NCBI RefSeq assembly: GCF_945859685.1
Contig: NC_079147.1
Location: 69,966,946-70,030,945 of the forward strand
Length of the DNA: 64,000 nt
Direction of reading: 5' to 3'
Origin: Eupeodes corollae
Lineage: Eukaryota; Arthropoda; Insecta; Diptera; Syrphidae
The notes below the pieces were generated by a model, which ran no database searches, had not been told where the DNA came from, and saw only the letters and a program-made list of their open reading frames with translations. Both the position numbers and the translations under genes were made by a program. Position 1 is the first letter of the stretch, and every line of letters begins with the position of its first letter. Of the stretch, positions 10,596-22,378 are shown in pieces.

Positions 10596-13500
10596 ATGCT
10601 GCAGTTAGTACAGATTAATCTCCAACACTCCATAAAGGCCTCTCCCTCACTTTTTCTCCGTCTGGCAAGAAACGGGAAGGCATTGTCCTGATCCAAGATC
10701 CATTTATTGTGGGATCCGTTGTTAGAGGACTCAGGACTCCTGGGTGCTACACACTTTGTTTGACAGATAAAGGTCAACCTAGATCTTGCATACTAGTCAA
10801 ACGTAGCATTAATGTATTTTTACTCCACCATTTCATTGACAAAGACACTACCGTAGCTAACAACCAAAGGAAGTTTCTGGCTAGTGACCACCTTGGCCAT
10901 CTCCCTGGAAAAACCCTGCAGAAAGTCGACGCTTAAGCGGAAAGGCAAAGGATCCGCCTAATTACTGGGAGCAATGCTTACGCTCATCATACTGTATGGG
11001 GTAGCACGAATATCAAGGACAGAGGTGAGTCAGTTTTTGTTTATATTCTTGTTACTAACCTCTTAGTAAGTAATGTTGGAAATTAACCAACCTTCGTAAC
11101 TGAAACTCGACAAGAAATCTTAGACATAACTCTTGTCTTAGATAATATACACCATAAGATCTTGGACTAGTAAGAATCCAGAGAACACTAGTACTCTGAT
11201 CATTATCGGAAAACTGACTGGGCTTCATACAGGAACTCATTACAGAGATTAATAGAACCTGGACTATCTACTCCTTCCTCTAACGCTTATGAACTTGACA
11301 ACAAAGTCAATGATCTTACCTCAGCTATGAACAGATGACTAGAAATTGCTTGTCCACTTATACACATAAGAGGAAACTAAAATGGTGGGCCTCAGAGCTT
11401 GACTCGCTCAGGAAAGAATGCAGGAAACTTTTCAACCGAGCCAAAGCCGTAAGACTAGGCTCTCACTGGGAATCTTACAAGGAATCCCTAAGAATTAACA
11501 AGAAGGCACTGAGGGAATCTAAGCTATCTTCTTGGCGATCCTTCTGTGGCTCGATAGAAGAAACTTCTGAAGCCTCTAGGTTACGGAAAATTCTTTCAAC
11601 GAATCCAGCGTTGACAAGCTGCTTGAAAAATGCAGACGGATCCTAGACAGATTCAAGTAATGAATCGCTGAACTTACTATTGAATACTCATTTTTATGGT
11701 AGTTCTCTTACCGAACAACAATTATATACGTTCAAGTTGAAATACAACATACATGGAACAATATCAGCCGAGTTACAAAAGATTTCTGAATTATTGCACC
11801 AATCTTTGAGGCGATTTTTATCAGCTGTCTTTACCTGGTAAATGTTCCCTCGGCATGGAGAGAAGTTAAAGTTGTTTTTACCACCAAAGCAGGTAATTTC
11901 TCGCAAGTCAACCCTAAAGATCTACGACCTATAAGTCTATCATCATTCCTTCTTAAGACCCTGGAAAGATTGATTGATATCCATTTAAGGGCAAGTATCG
12001 ATACAACGCTTCTGTCTTCGTCTCAACATGCCTACTGTAAAGGTAAATCGGTGGAAACAGCGTTACACACTTTAGTAAGCACCATCGAATATTCCCTCCA
12101 TCATAAAGAGTTCACTATGGTTGCTTTCCTTGACATCGAAGGTGCCTTTAACAACGTGGACACATCTGCAATCACTTCTGCACTGACATCTCTAAATGTA
12201 GAGAGTTCGCTTCGGGAGTTAATTCATTTAATGCTTACTAGCAGAATAATTAACTCAAAACTAGGCAATTCTTCGTTAGTAGAGGGACACCACAAGGTGG
12301 TTTTGTATCCCCTCTCCTCTGAAGCCATGGTGAATGAAATCCTAACTAGTCTGGATGCGGAGGGTTTCAGAGTGATAGCCTATGCAGACGCAGGTTACTA
12401 TAGCAGTTTCAGGAAAGCATCTTAACATCCAATTAAATCCAATTAAAATTCTCAGACGAGGCTTAATACCTAGGTCTTGTCTTAGATTAAAAACTAAATT
12501 GGAATCGCAACGTAGAGGAAAGATTCAAAAAAGCTTCTGTAGCTCTTTTCTTGCAAAAAATCTGTTGGCAATAAATGGGGTTTACAACCCAGAATCACGC
12601 ATTGGCTATACACATCGGTAATCAGACCGATTTTAACGTACGGTGTGGCAGTATGGTGGACTGCTTTAGAGAAAGGTATAAACAGGGATAAGCTAAATGA
12701 AGTCCAACGTTCCGCTTGGATCGATTCGAACGGCCTTGTCTGCGGCACCTATACCTCTTGACATATTTAGCAAACAAATAGCTGCAAGCTCTGCTATTCG
12801 CCTCAATGCTTTGTCGCAGTCTACTAACAACAACATTGGCCACTCCGTAATTCTAAGGTACTTAGAATTAATTCCAAAGCACACAGACTACACCATCCCC
12901 CAACTACAATTCGACAGAAACTTCCAGATTTCTATACCTACCACATCTTTTTGGGAGGATAGGACATTCTTGGAGGATGAGTCAATCCATTTTTACACAG
13001 ATGGTTCGAAAACAAAAGAAGGGGTTGGTGGAGGTGTGTACTCTGAACAACTAACATTAAGTCTCTCATTCCCCCTTCCCAATCATTGTAGAGTGTTCCA
13101 GGCTGAACTTTTGGCGATAAAAGAAGTCTTATCCTGGCTTAAAGAAAACGTGATATCAACATCTGATATCCGTATTTTCTCTTATAGTCAGACTGCTATC
13201 AAATAACTGGACTCTGTCTCTACAAACTCTTTAACAGTCCATAACTGTCGACCATCTCTAATAGAGATGTCACAACAGTTTAATATTCACCTTTGCTGGG
13301 AGTAAGGCAGATGAACTCGCCAGAAACGGTACAGTGCAGGAAATACCACCACGTTTGGCATATACTGGCATACCAATCACTACTTGTAAACTGTTGCTAA
13401 TGAAAGACGCTGTGGGGAGGACAAGCACCAGGTGGAACAACATCACCAAGTGTCAGGTCACAAAAAACATCTGGCCAACACTGGATTTAAAACGTTCAAG

Positions 13501-13696
13501 GTGCTTGCTCTCTCTAAGCAGATCGCACATAAGCTCTATGATAGGTGTGATAACCGGACACAGTCTAATAAGAAAGCACGCCACGAGACTAGGCGTATTC
13601 TCAAATGACTTTTGCAGAAGCTGTATGGACGAGGAAGAGGAGCAAACAGTTCTTCATCTTCTCTGTTCATTCCCTGCTCTGGAGAATTCTTCTTGA
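10596..13696 (+). pseudogene. LOA-2 ORF2 remnant: endonuclease, RT and RNase H
   Basis: Starts at the ATG of MLQLVQINLQHS (10596), overlapping the ORF1 end as in LOA-1. The endonuclease has a QDP in place of the usual QEP-like motif. The RT runs at 11335-12425, with VVAFLDIEGAFNNVDTS for the first aspartate block, but the YADD motif is broken: after YAD the frame is lost (about 12386). A 10-bp direct repeat (ATCCAATTAA) lies just after, near 12430. RNase H at 12980-13206 keeps YTDGSK and ELLAIKE, but the third acidic residue is changed (IFSYSQ against IFSDSQ in LOA-1). A stop follows at 13204. Confidence 0.75.
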
Positions 13697-14094
13697 ACGA
13701 TTTAAATGGACTCAAACTGGTTCCATTGGGCTTGGAAGGAAGCCTGGCTTAAGTATGTCCGTTTCCATCTTGGACAGCCACTATAACCTAACCTAACCAT
13801 ACATTAAAATGGACTAAAATTAAAAATTAAGAATTTCAGAATTCCACAACAATAAAAACAAAAGACACGTTAATGAAAAGTTATCTGAATCAAGACGCAA
13901 GTAAAATAAAATTGAAAATGATTAATTTAAAAGTATGTTCAGTTCAAGTTCGAGAAATATTCAAAACAAATTGCTTGAAACTTTCTGTTTACGATTCAAG
14001 ACCTCATATGACTGGGAAGGTTATTCCACAATCTAACAGCATGCACGAAAAATTTCCTGCGCGATGTCAAACACGTAAATGTGGACGAGCGCAA

Positions 14095-15480
14095 TAAAAT
14101 GGAACGACTAAAAGCACAAAAATTAAGTCTGTTACATAGATAACTTGGAGTCTTTTTTTAAGAATCAGTTTGAAGAATAAAATACAAAAACGATTTTTGA
14201 AGAAAGCTACCAGATCGCAAAAATGATTACGAGCTGATTGAGAATCAAGATCAGCAAACAGCTTACACCAGTATGTTATTATAGGTAGGACAAGTGCTCT
14301 TACAAGCTTTAATTTAATAAATAAAGCATAAATCTTTGACACAACTGTACAGACATTGTTATTCCAAGTGAACCTGTTGTTAAAGACCAAACCTTGATTT
14401 CTAACTTTGTCAACATATTCAATAATACAATTATTCAACATAACGGAAGGGAAATTATCTGGGCTTGGTTTGTTTATTGAAATTGGAAGAGCTTTCGATT
14501 TTCAGGATTGTGTTTAAGTCCGTTCCGTGTCCACCAATCATATATAGCCTGTTAATCAATATTCATTTTAGATATTGCATCCTTAAGCATCATTTCAGGA
14601 AAACTAATATATAATTGGACATCATCTGCATAGATATGAAACTGACAGTAAGACAAAACAGGGGGCAGATCATTAATGAACAATTAAAACAGTAAAGATC
14701 CAAGGATTGATCCTTGAGGAACACCATTATTAACAGGGATTAACGAGAGTATTCTACTATTACAAGACACGGCTTGAATACGATTAGTCAAATATAAGTA
14801 AATAAATTTTTTAGTAGTGTCAGAGAAGCTAAACAGGATCGTCAATTTATCACAGATAAGATTATGGTTTACACAGTCAAATACCTTTGAAAGGTCAAGT
14901 AAGGTTATCGCAGTTGTAAATTTATTGTCTGAAGAATGTCTTATGTCATCAGATACGTTTAGTAAAGCTGAAACGCAATTACATATTTCCAGACCGAAAT
15001 CCAGATTGAAAAGGATTCAATAATAAAAAATTTTATCTGGTTACTTATCAGACCTTCAAAAACTTTAGATAGAAAAGATAGGATAGCTATTGGTCTATGT
15101 TCCTTTTTCTCTCCTTGTTTTAGGATGGGGTTAATTTTCGATGTCTTCCATAGCATGACATATGTAGATGTCATAACAAAGGTATTGAATATGAGCGTTA
15201 TGTGCGAAAGTAGGAAGGGTAGGAGGATTTTAATAAAGTCAGGATGAATATTATCAAGTCCGGTGCATTTAGATTTTATTTAGAAAATTGCTTTACTAAC
15301 CTGATAATCATCTACGGCACTTACCAAAAAGGCGTTAGTAGCATTATTCTCTGAACGTCTAAAAGACATTTCACAGAATTGGGTTTGTGAAGTAGAGAAT
15401 TTAACATTCAAATCTTCCAAATCAATATTATCATAAAAGGTTGAACATCTTTTCTCAAACCAATATTCTTAACATCCTGC
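14095..15480 (-). mobile_element. Decayed LINE, CR1/Jockey-group reverse transcriptase
   Basis: Minus-strand frames read VWKTSKINPI-like and RPIAILSFLSKVFEGLISNQ (15180-15030). Further downstream is a GVPQGSILGS-like block near 14740, then a YADDVQLYIS-like block near 14640, spread over several frames. The thumb-like frame at 14067-14441 ends it. Stops and shifts occur every few dozen codons, so this is an old copy. It differs from family B and from the Jockey-like copies in its GVPQGS context. No tail or duplication was recognised. Confidence 0.6.
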
Positions 15481-16914
15481 CAAAAATAACTTTGTTGACC
15501 GATTTAAGCTAAGCTTATTATTATAAAATTTGTATTTCAAACTGAATTTTGTAGTTTTTTAGTTTTTTTAATTTCTATATTTTACGGTTCATTACCTAAA
15601 TTTATATGTAATGTCTAATTTACTGAACTTTGCAATACCTAAATGTAATTTTTGTTCAGAAAGCGGCAGACGGCTTAGAAACCATATGCTTTTTTATCCT
15701 TAATACAAAATTTTAAAATGATAATAATAATGTTACAAAATCACAGTCGCCTATAAACAAAATCAATTTTTCTCCAATAAACCTCCTTTGTTGCGACAGC
15801 CTTGCCACGTCAGAATTTTGTGCGAATAAAATGACACACACATTATTTTCATTATTACAAAATTTTGAATGAACATTTTTATTCACACCAAAAACAATGT
15901 TTACTTTCAATTAGGTAGGTTTCATTGCATTTAGATGTAATATTTTGTTTGGTTTATTTTCCATTAAAAAATAAAGCATTCAAAAACCATTCATTCGTCT
16001 ATACGTTTTCGACACATGTACATACATACATACATAAGCTTTCGCCTACTCCACACTTTATTTTTGATTAAATATTCGTTTTGTTTATTTAATTTGCTCA
16101 TTTTTGTTATAACAATTTCAATGATACCGATAATTTCTATTGATCTCATGCACCAGTGCCATAAAATAATTATAAATTGTTTACAGTTCGAATTGAGTGA
16201 CATTTTAAATAGCGAAATGAAATTAGATTTCAATTTCAAAAAAAAATTGTTGTTTGTAGTTAAAACAATAACACATTTTTTTTGTGTTTGGAAATGGATT
16301 TTAGATTTTACTTCCGATTTAGAAAAGAAAAGAATCAAAGAGAATTTTTAATTTAAAGAGAATCTATACCACAGATGTAAATGCGAATACTTCAGAAGTA
16401 TTTTGCTATAAAGTTCAAGTTTAATATTATATTATAATGTGTTCCGGTAAATTTTACCACAACAAGTTTCACCTCACTTTTTGCTAACCACCCTTGACGA
16501 TTTCTTACTGCGGCCCCAAAATTCTAGAAGAGTCTAGTAGAAACCTGGACCATTAGCCAGTGACCTGCTCTCCTAGCATTTTGGGAAAGCAAATTTAACA
16601 GGTATCACCAAAGTGTGCGAAAGGATTCCACACCAACGACCTGTACGACGCACGGTTGACCCACATATTGGTTGAACAAGATCATCAAGGCACGAAGACG
16701 ATACCCATGCCCAACAATGTGTGTAGTAAAATCACACCAACATTAACTTAGTATGGCCGAGGGCCCATCATAAAGTATTACCGATAAAAAAATCACTCCA
16801 AGAATATCTTGACAACTTTTATTTTAATTATAGGCTTGGCTACCGACTTCCTTCAATACGACATAAGTAGTTTTTTCTCAACCAAAATCTAGCGCGTGTA
16901 GGTACTCGGTAATA
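15481..16914. other. AT-rich spacer
   Basis: No gene recognised. Long frames on both strands at 15991-16351 overlap each other and consist of F, I, L, K and N, as expected from AT-rich DNA. A short CATA microsatellite lies at about 16021-16036. Confidence 0.5.
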
Positions 16915-17296
16915 CGAGGAATTCCACACGATTTTTCCAGAAAGTCTTGATTGGAATGGGTTCGAAAGTGAAGAGCTGAACTCTCTCATTGAGCTACTGG
17001 GTGATCGCATCACCTCTTTAAAGAGATCGCGTGCGATGAAAGATATCTGGCTTCTCGGTTACACACCCCAATCTTATGGTGGAGGAAGAGACAGATCGAT
17101 CACCACGCAAAAGGTCCGAGAGGATTGCCTGAGGGCAAGTAGCCGGAAGGGTCAAGCTCGCCACGATGATGTCCATTTTTTGAATTGCGCCCAAAGGCTT
17201 TTGACGAAAGAAAAATTGTGTGAAGGAAGTTTTTTGAAAAGACCTACATTAAGTAATTTTCCAACGATAGGTTTTTTTTCTTTAAGTTTCTATTAA
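16915..17296 (+). CDS. Unidentified open frame of about 125 codons
   Basis: One frame stays open from about 16915 to the TAA at 17294-17296. It includes WNGFESEELNSLIELLGD, then KDIWLLGYTPQSYGGGRD. Composition is mixed and less AT-biased than the surroundings, unlike a chance frame. There is no ATG at its left edge, so it is partial or an exon. I do not recognise the family. Its position just before an LTR-like stretch could make it the end of an LTR-element protein, but that is a guess. Confidence 0.35.
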
Positions 17297-17299
17297 GTT

Positions 17300-17826
17300 A
17301 AAGATTTTATTTTGTTCTGCCGTGGAGAAAAGTGAGGAAGGATTACGATAGCCGTTGGAGGAAGTCAAAAAGAAGCTAATTATAGTGTTTCTAAGAATAT
17401 TGCTTTTTCTGGTGTTCATTTGTTTCAAATTCGTCCTTTTGACCTTCGAGTCGAAGTTTTAATTTCCTGATATTACGGGACGCGTTTACCGCTTTTTTTT
17501 TGATTTATTTTTTCTTATCGAAATAATTTTCTTAGATTGATTTCTTTTATCGGTTTTTATTATTTTATCCATCATTTTCTTTTGCAAAACATTTATCGAG
17601 AATTGACCTTCTGTCAATCTCAATAATTCAATTTGTATCTTTCTCTTTTATAAAAATCCTGGTTTTTAATCCCGGCTTCGGCCAAGGTTTTCCAGGCAAT
17701 AAAACATAACCTAAATTTCCTTTCGGGAAAATAAAACCTTTCTTTTATTTCGTGAGTTTATTTGAAGAAAAATTTTTAAGCTACTGGTTTTGGTAAGCTT
17801 CCAGTAAAAAGTTTCCTGGCGCCCAC
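17300..17826 (+). mobile_element. Possible LTR with primer-binding site (weak)
   Basis: The stretch has two AATAAA-type signals (about 17698 and 17731) and ends in CC directly before TGGCGCCCAC (17817-17826). TGGCGCC is a common start of retroviral and Gypsy-type primer-binding sites. No second LTR copy, clear TG..CA ends or pol domains were found nearby, so this may be coincidence. Confidence 0.22.
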
Positions 17827-18359
17827 TATAATCAATACGACTTCGAGAAATTCACCTCGTCGTATTTCGATATCTTTTTTATATCAATTTTATTTCAATT
17901 TTATTAATCATCTTGATTAATAAAATATTCACCTCATCGAAACCCCCCCTTAAGCTGAGCTACCGTGCTGGCAATACTTTTATTGCTACCTGTGGTGAAT
18001 TCTTTCACCTGTTTGTCATATCGACTGACGTTTCTCGTAAAGTGTCATAATAACTCTCGCGGCACATCGGCGATATGCAATTTCGAAATCCAATATTGTT
18101 TAAAAACAATCGGAATTATATTCAGTCCGTCGGGTCGGTATTACGGTGGAAAAATTTGCAACAAATCCTTATCATACAAAAAGTTTACTATTCAAAATGA
18201 AGCAAGCAAGTAGTTGAAGAAAATCATATGTGTTTTTATTACTTAAAAAATTGCAAACTATGTTTTTTTCTTTAATTTAAATTTCATTTCGAAAAGATAT
18301 GTGTAAGTACTTGCCAAGCTTTGAACTTTTTTAACGCTTTGTTACTCAATATTTGATAC

Positions 18360-18629
18360 TTGAAATACTGGTGCTTGGCTGTTTCAAGTCCCTTCAGTGG
18401 GGCACTGTCCGTTTATTTTCGAAGACTGTTTTCTTTTTCCCGTTGTGGCTGCAAAATATCTGCAATGTTGAGGGCAACCATGGTCTCATCAGCCACAGGT
18501 GTACCTATTTACTATTTTGCAAAAGCAACAAAAGTAGGTGATCGAGATCGAGAACGAGTTCTTTCGTCAAAGTCGAAAATGCCGGCGGATGAGCCGAAGA
18601 AGTATGAGGTCAGGCGGACCCTTACTTAG
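18360..18629 (+). CDS. Unidentified frame ending KYEVRRTLT
   Basis: The second half is rich in charged residues (GDRDRERVLSSKSK, PADEPKKYEV) and its local base composition is less AT-rich than the flanks. A polypyrimidine-AG (CCCTTCAG at 18390-18397) lies inside, so the real segment might start there. I do not recognise it; it may be a host exon or a transposon remnant. Confidence 0.25.
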   Translation: MKYWCLAVSSPFSGALSVYFRRLFSFSRCGCKISAMLRATMVSSATGVPIYYFAKATKVGDRDRERVLSSKSKMPADEPKKYEVRRTLT

Positions 18630-19251
18630 ACAGCAATAACAACAACACATCTATTTTAATTTCACATTTGCAATTCTCAACGTAGATTTAATAATTAACA
18701 TTTAATCGTTTATGTAAAAAATGGGTTTTTAACGCCGCGTTTTTAAAGTCGTTTAAGTTCATGTAGTTCAAGTAATAGGAAAATGCCTAGTTTAGACTTC
18801 TTCTCAATAAATAAGAATTGTTGGGAAGGGGTCTGAACTCGCCATTATGTTTCGAAAAGTTTTGTAAACTCATCCAACAACTTGTCGAAACCGTGCTTGT
18901 GTGTGTGAAAGTAAAGTTTCGTTGAGAGTCAACAACGGTGGCTTTCCTGATGAGCGTAAAGCTTCCAGGAAGCCGTGATGCTGTGACCGACAATCACGAA
19001 AACGAATGTTTGTGTTGGATAAATGTGTGTGTGACTGGAATGGTCGAGGGAGGTAAAAAGAAGTTTTAAATTAGCTTGGAAGGCACGCTAGATAGAGCCT
19101 TGCAAGCGACAAATAAAAAAGAGAAGGAAAAAGTTCGGGGAATTGTCAAGAAGAAAAGAAAGATTGAGAAGAAGGATAGGAAATCTGAAAGTCGAGGAAA
19201 TTGAAAAGGAAAATTTAAGATATAGATATACGTATATAAACGCGTCCGGTG

Positions 19252-19533
19252 TTAAGAGCCCATTTTCTTTAGTGCGTTATTTTCTTTGTTTAATTTAAAT
19301 TTCATTTGTTTGTAATTTTCACTTTTGTTTTGGAAAACATTTAGGGTTTTTATCCAGGGATCTTCAATCCCAGGATACATTTTAAAAACAATCAAACGTT
19401 CGTTTTTTTTTTTAACCGCTTCACTTATAGCAAAGAGTTTTGGAATTTTCTTTTTCGGTTTTAAAAAAAAATTCCTGGCTCCCATTTTTTTGCAACGTAC
19501 CCCACTTGTAATAACATTTCCAAATTGTAGCAA
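19252..19533 (-). CDS. Unidentified lysine-rich frame, 93 codons
   Basis: The frame includes GARNFFLKPKKKIPKLFAIS and YPGIEDPWIKTLNVFQNKSE. It is not simple A/T noise, but I cannot name it. A start inside a retroelement gag is possible. Nothing in the flanks supports an assignment. Confidence 0.25.
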   Translation of the reverse strand: MLQFGNVITSGVRCKKMGARNFFLKPKKKIPKLFAISEAVKKKNERLIVFKMYPGIEDPWIKTLNVFQNKSENYKQMKFKLNKENNALKKMGS

Positions 19534-20084
19534 TTTAATTTATTGTTATAATTTATATAAAGAAATTCTTCCAAAAGAACCCAGCCCAGCTGAGCAGTCG
19601 GTACTACAACAGTATTTACGAGGTTTAGAAAGTAGCATAGCATAGTGATGAAGTTTTCTCAAATTAGCTAGCTTAAAAGCGTTTTTACAATTTTACACTT
19701 CTTGACAATGGTGAAAGGTTATTGGCCTTCAAGAAAACTGTTTTTTACGAGTTACTCGGTTATTTTTCTTTCAAAAACCTTTCATATATATAAGCTTCTG
19801 GCTTTTCATGGTGCAAGCAAGTGAGCCAAAGTCGTTTGAAAAGAAGCTGTGAAATTGCGGCTAATGCTACATTCAGGTTTTCGTCGCACGATATTGTAAT
19901 AGTGTTTAAAACGTCTTTTATTTTCATATCCAACTAAGGCTTACAATATTGAAAATCATCCCTTCCTTTCAATAGAGTCAGTTTTCTTTTTTCTTAGGAA
20001 TTCAGGAGATAATATTATATTATCATTTGTAAAAAACATGAGGAATTCTTCCCCTTCCTCGATTCCGACGCTCGTTGTCAATGT

Positions 20085-21830
20085 TACTCCTCTTGTTAGC
20101 TCTTTAGAGAAAGCTAGTCTCTTTGCTTAGAGAAAGCTAGTCTCTTTGCTAGGCAATTCGCCGCCAATTCAACGTTGCCAGAGGGTGTTATGACTCCAGC
20201 TGTATCTGAGCGAGTTGACTCCAGCTGTATCTGAGCGAGTTAGTGATTTTATGGGACCAATCTTTTTTCGCACCCGTACTGTGGCAAGAGTTCTTAAAGA
20301 TCTCAACATTCATAAATCCGCTGGTCCGGATGGTATCCCCGCTATTGTTCTGAAGAGGTGTTCTTCAACGCTTGCAAAACCACTGCGTAAACTTTTTCAC
20401 CTGTTCTTAGATTTCGTTTCGAGCGGATGGAAAACTGCATTTGTTCATCCCATTCCAAAAAAGCCGAATCCTCTTCACACTCTTATTACCGACCGATTGC
20501 ACTTACGTCCCTTCCTTCCAAGGTCATGAAAACGCTGAATAATTATCAAGAAATATCTTGAAGATCGATAGCTTCTTAATGCCCGGCAGTACGGCTTTCG
20601 AAGCAATAGCTCCACTGGTGATCCAGTGATTCATCTCACTGAACAGTGGAGCAAATCTTTACATCGCTTTGGAGAAAATAAGATTATTGCACTTGATTTT
20701 TCAAAAGCATTTGATAGGGTTTTTCAAGCTCTCTTATCGAAAATACGTTCTTTCAGATTTCAGGAATATCTGCTTCATTTGATTAGTAATTAGCTTTCGG
20801 ATCGTTCAATACAAGTAGTATTGGATGAATTCAATCTGAAAACCTTAAAATAAATGGTGGTGTGCCCCAGGGCTCTTCTCTATCTCCAACAGTCTTTCTC
20901 ATTTTTATTAATGATCTCCTATCTGCAACTTTTAATACAATACATTGTTTCGCTGACTGATAGCTTCACCTATTTGTTTCCAGACTTACATCCATCTTCT
21001 TCGGATGTGGAACTGCAACGACAAAATATGATAAGCTCATTAAATTCCGACCTAAACAGCATTGTACAATTGGGAATAAAAAACCACGTGGAATTTAATG
21101 CTTCTTAAACCCAATGCTGTCTTGGTTCGTTAAAGACAGATATACTCCCTTTGCCATTATCCATGGATGAGACAGAACATCTCGATATTCTCGGTATGTG
21201 TTACCAACCACCTCTTGTGGAACGATCACATACGACATGTCGTCAAAACTGCCGCAACTGGTTTGGGTTTCCTTCGGCGATACCAGAAATATGTCACCCC
21301 TTCTGATCTGGCTTTTATCTACAAGACTTATATACGTTCAAAGCTTGAGAATAACTCCCATATCTGGGCTGGTGCTCTTGCAACTTATTTAAGCCTCTTG
21401 GAACGCAGAGGATCTAAATTGATAAGCGATAATATCATCATATGTTCATTTACTTCGCTTGAACATCGTCGTAAAGTTCCTTGTCTGACCCTCTTTACCG
21501 TTATTTTAACGGCTTATGAGTGAAAGCAAGCTGCATTCCTCCCCTTAAACAGTTCAACCGTAATACTCGCGCATCTAGGAATGCTCATCAGTATACCCTC
21601 GAGTCTAACTTCGGTCGTACTGTCAAATACAGAGATTCGTTATTTAGCCGAACTACGCGAATGTGGAATGCCTTACCACTCTCTGTTTTTCTAAGTCATT
21701 GCAATAGTTAGGAATTCAAAACCAATGTACACCAACATGTCCTTTTAAACCCTCTCTCCTCTTCCTAGTGCTCATACTGTGTCTCTGCATAATAAGGGTA
21801 TTAATATTCCCTTGAGGTGCGCTTAAGTGC
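20085..21830 (+). mobile_element. LINE family B copy B2, 5'-truncated, 3' end present
   Basis: Starts in the linker before the RT. Frames then read HKSAGPDGIPAIVLKRCSST, WKTAFVHPIPKK, YGFRSNSSTGD, LDFSKAFDRVF, GVPQGSSLSPTVF and INDLLSATF in order. The YADD equivalent is replaced by the local sequence around 20940. The thumb follows (HIWAGALATYLSLL, then SCIPPLKQFNRNTRASRNAH). The 3' end carries a hairpin, AAGGGTATTAATATTCCCTT, and GTGCGCG near 21798-21835. Two short tandem duplications (23 and 25 bp) lie at 20104-20149 and 20191-20240. Frameshifts and stops make it inactive. Confidence 0.75.
20104..20240. repeat. Two short tandem duplications, 23 bp and 25 bp
   Basis: A perfect 23-bp unit is repeated at 20104-20126 and 20127-20149. 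A perfect 25-bp unit is repeated at 20191-20215 and 20216-20240. Both lie in the linker of LINE copy B2. Confidence 0.85.
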
Positions 21831-21952
21831 GCGATGAACCTAGTCTAATTCTTGTGTCCGGTACGTTGTGTACAACAAATAGTTTACTAAGTATTGAAAG
21901 TCTCTAAGTCGAATGGATCTGAAAGGATTATTATAACGAGTGTGCGAAGTTA

Positions 21953-22378
21953 GCCCCCCTATATTTGATTTTCCAATTTTGGAAAGTTGTTCCGGTTTGT
22001 TCCGCATTGTTGAACAGTTTTTTTTTTTTAAATTACTAAAAATGGATGTTTTAGATCCCAAAAACTATTTTGACCTATTCCCCCTTTTTCGAAAATCGAT
22101 TTTTTGAAAATTGTTCTAGGTTGTTCTAGTTGTTCTGAACATTGTTGTTTTTGGACCTCTATGAATAAAGTTTTAAAAGATATGGGCAGAATTTGGAAAA
22201 ATTCTAGGCCCCCCTTTTTCGAAATTTCAACTTTTTTTATTTTTTTAGATTCTAAAAAGTGTTCATGTCTTTTAAAATTTTGATCATTGAGGTCTAAAAA
22301 TTTGGAACAATGTTCAGAACAACAAGAACAACCTGGAACAAAAAATCGATTTCGAAAAAGGGGGGCAAGGTCGAATCC
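21953..22378. repeat. Foldback repeat with long inverted arms
   Basis: Left arm 22068-22205 and right arm 22247-22378 are imperfect inverted copies, about 130 bp each. Matching blocks include CCCCCTTTTTCGAAA against TTCGAAAAAGGGGGG, GTTCTGAACATTGTT against AACAATGTTCAGAAC, and TTTTAAAAGATATG against CATGTCTTTTAAAA. The spacer is about 40 bp and contains one more CCCCCCTTTTTCGAAATTTC block. A diverged direct copy of the left arm lies at 21953-22067. I recognise no named family. It could be a foldback or MITE-like element. Confidence 0.7.

Larger units (their letters stand above)
9010..13798 (+). mobile_element. LOA-like LINE copy LOA-2, nearly full span, heavily decayed
   Basis: Collinear with LOA-1 (43182-48110) from about 9269 onward: ORF1 (9415-10590), ORF2 endonuclease, RT and RNase H, and the 3' tail TAACCTAACCTAACC at 13784-13798. 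The 5' segment 9010-9268 is GC-richer but does not align with the LOA-1 leader, so the 5' edge is uncertain. A SINE (S2) is inserted in ORF1 in reverse orientation. Many frameshifts and stops are present. LOA/Bilbo/Baggins elements belong to the R1/LOA/I group and carry RNase H, as seen here. Confidence 0.82.

Noticed and set aside
16021..16036. CATA microsatellite as a regulatory or structural element
   Set aside because: Only about four units in AT-rich DNA; common by chance.
15991..16351. Overlapping long frames on both strands (115 and 111 codons)
   Set aside because: Mutually antisense, low-complexity AT-rich sequence; neither shows a domain.
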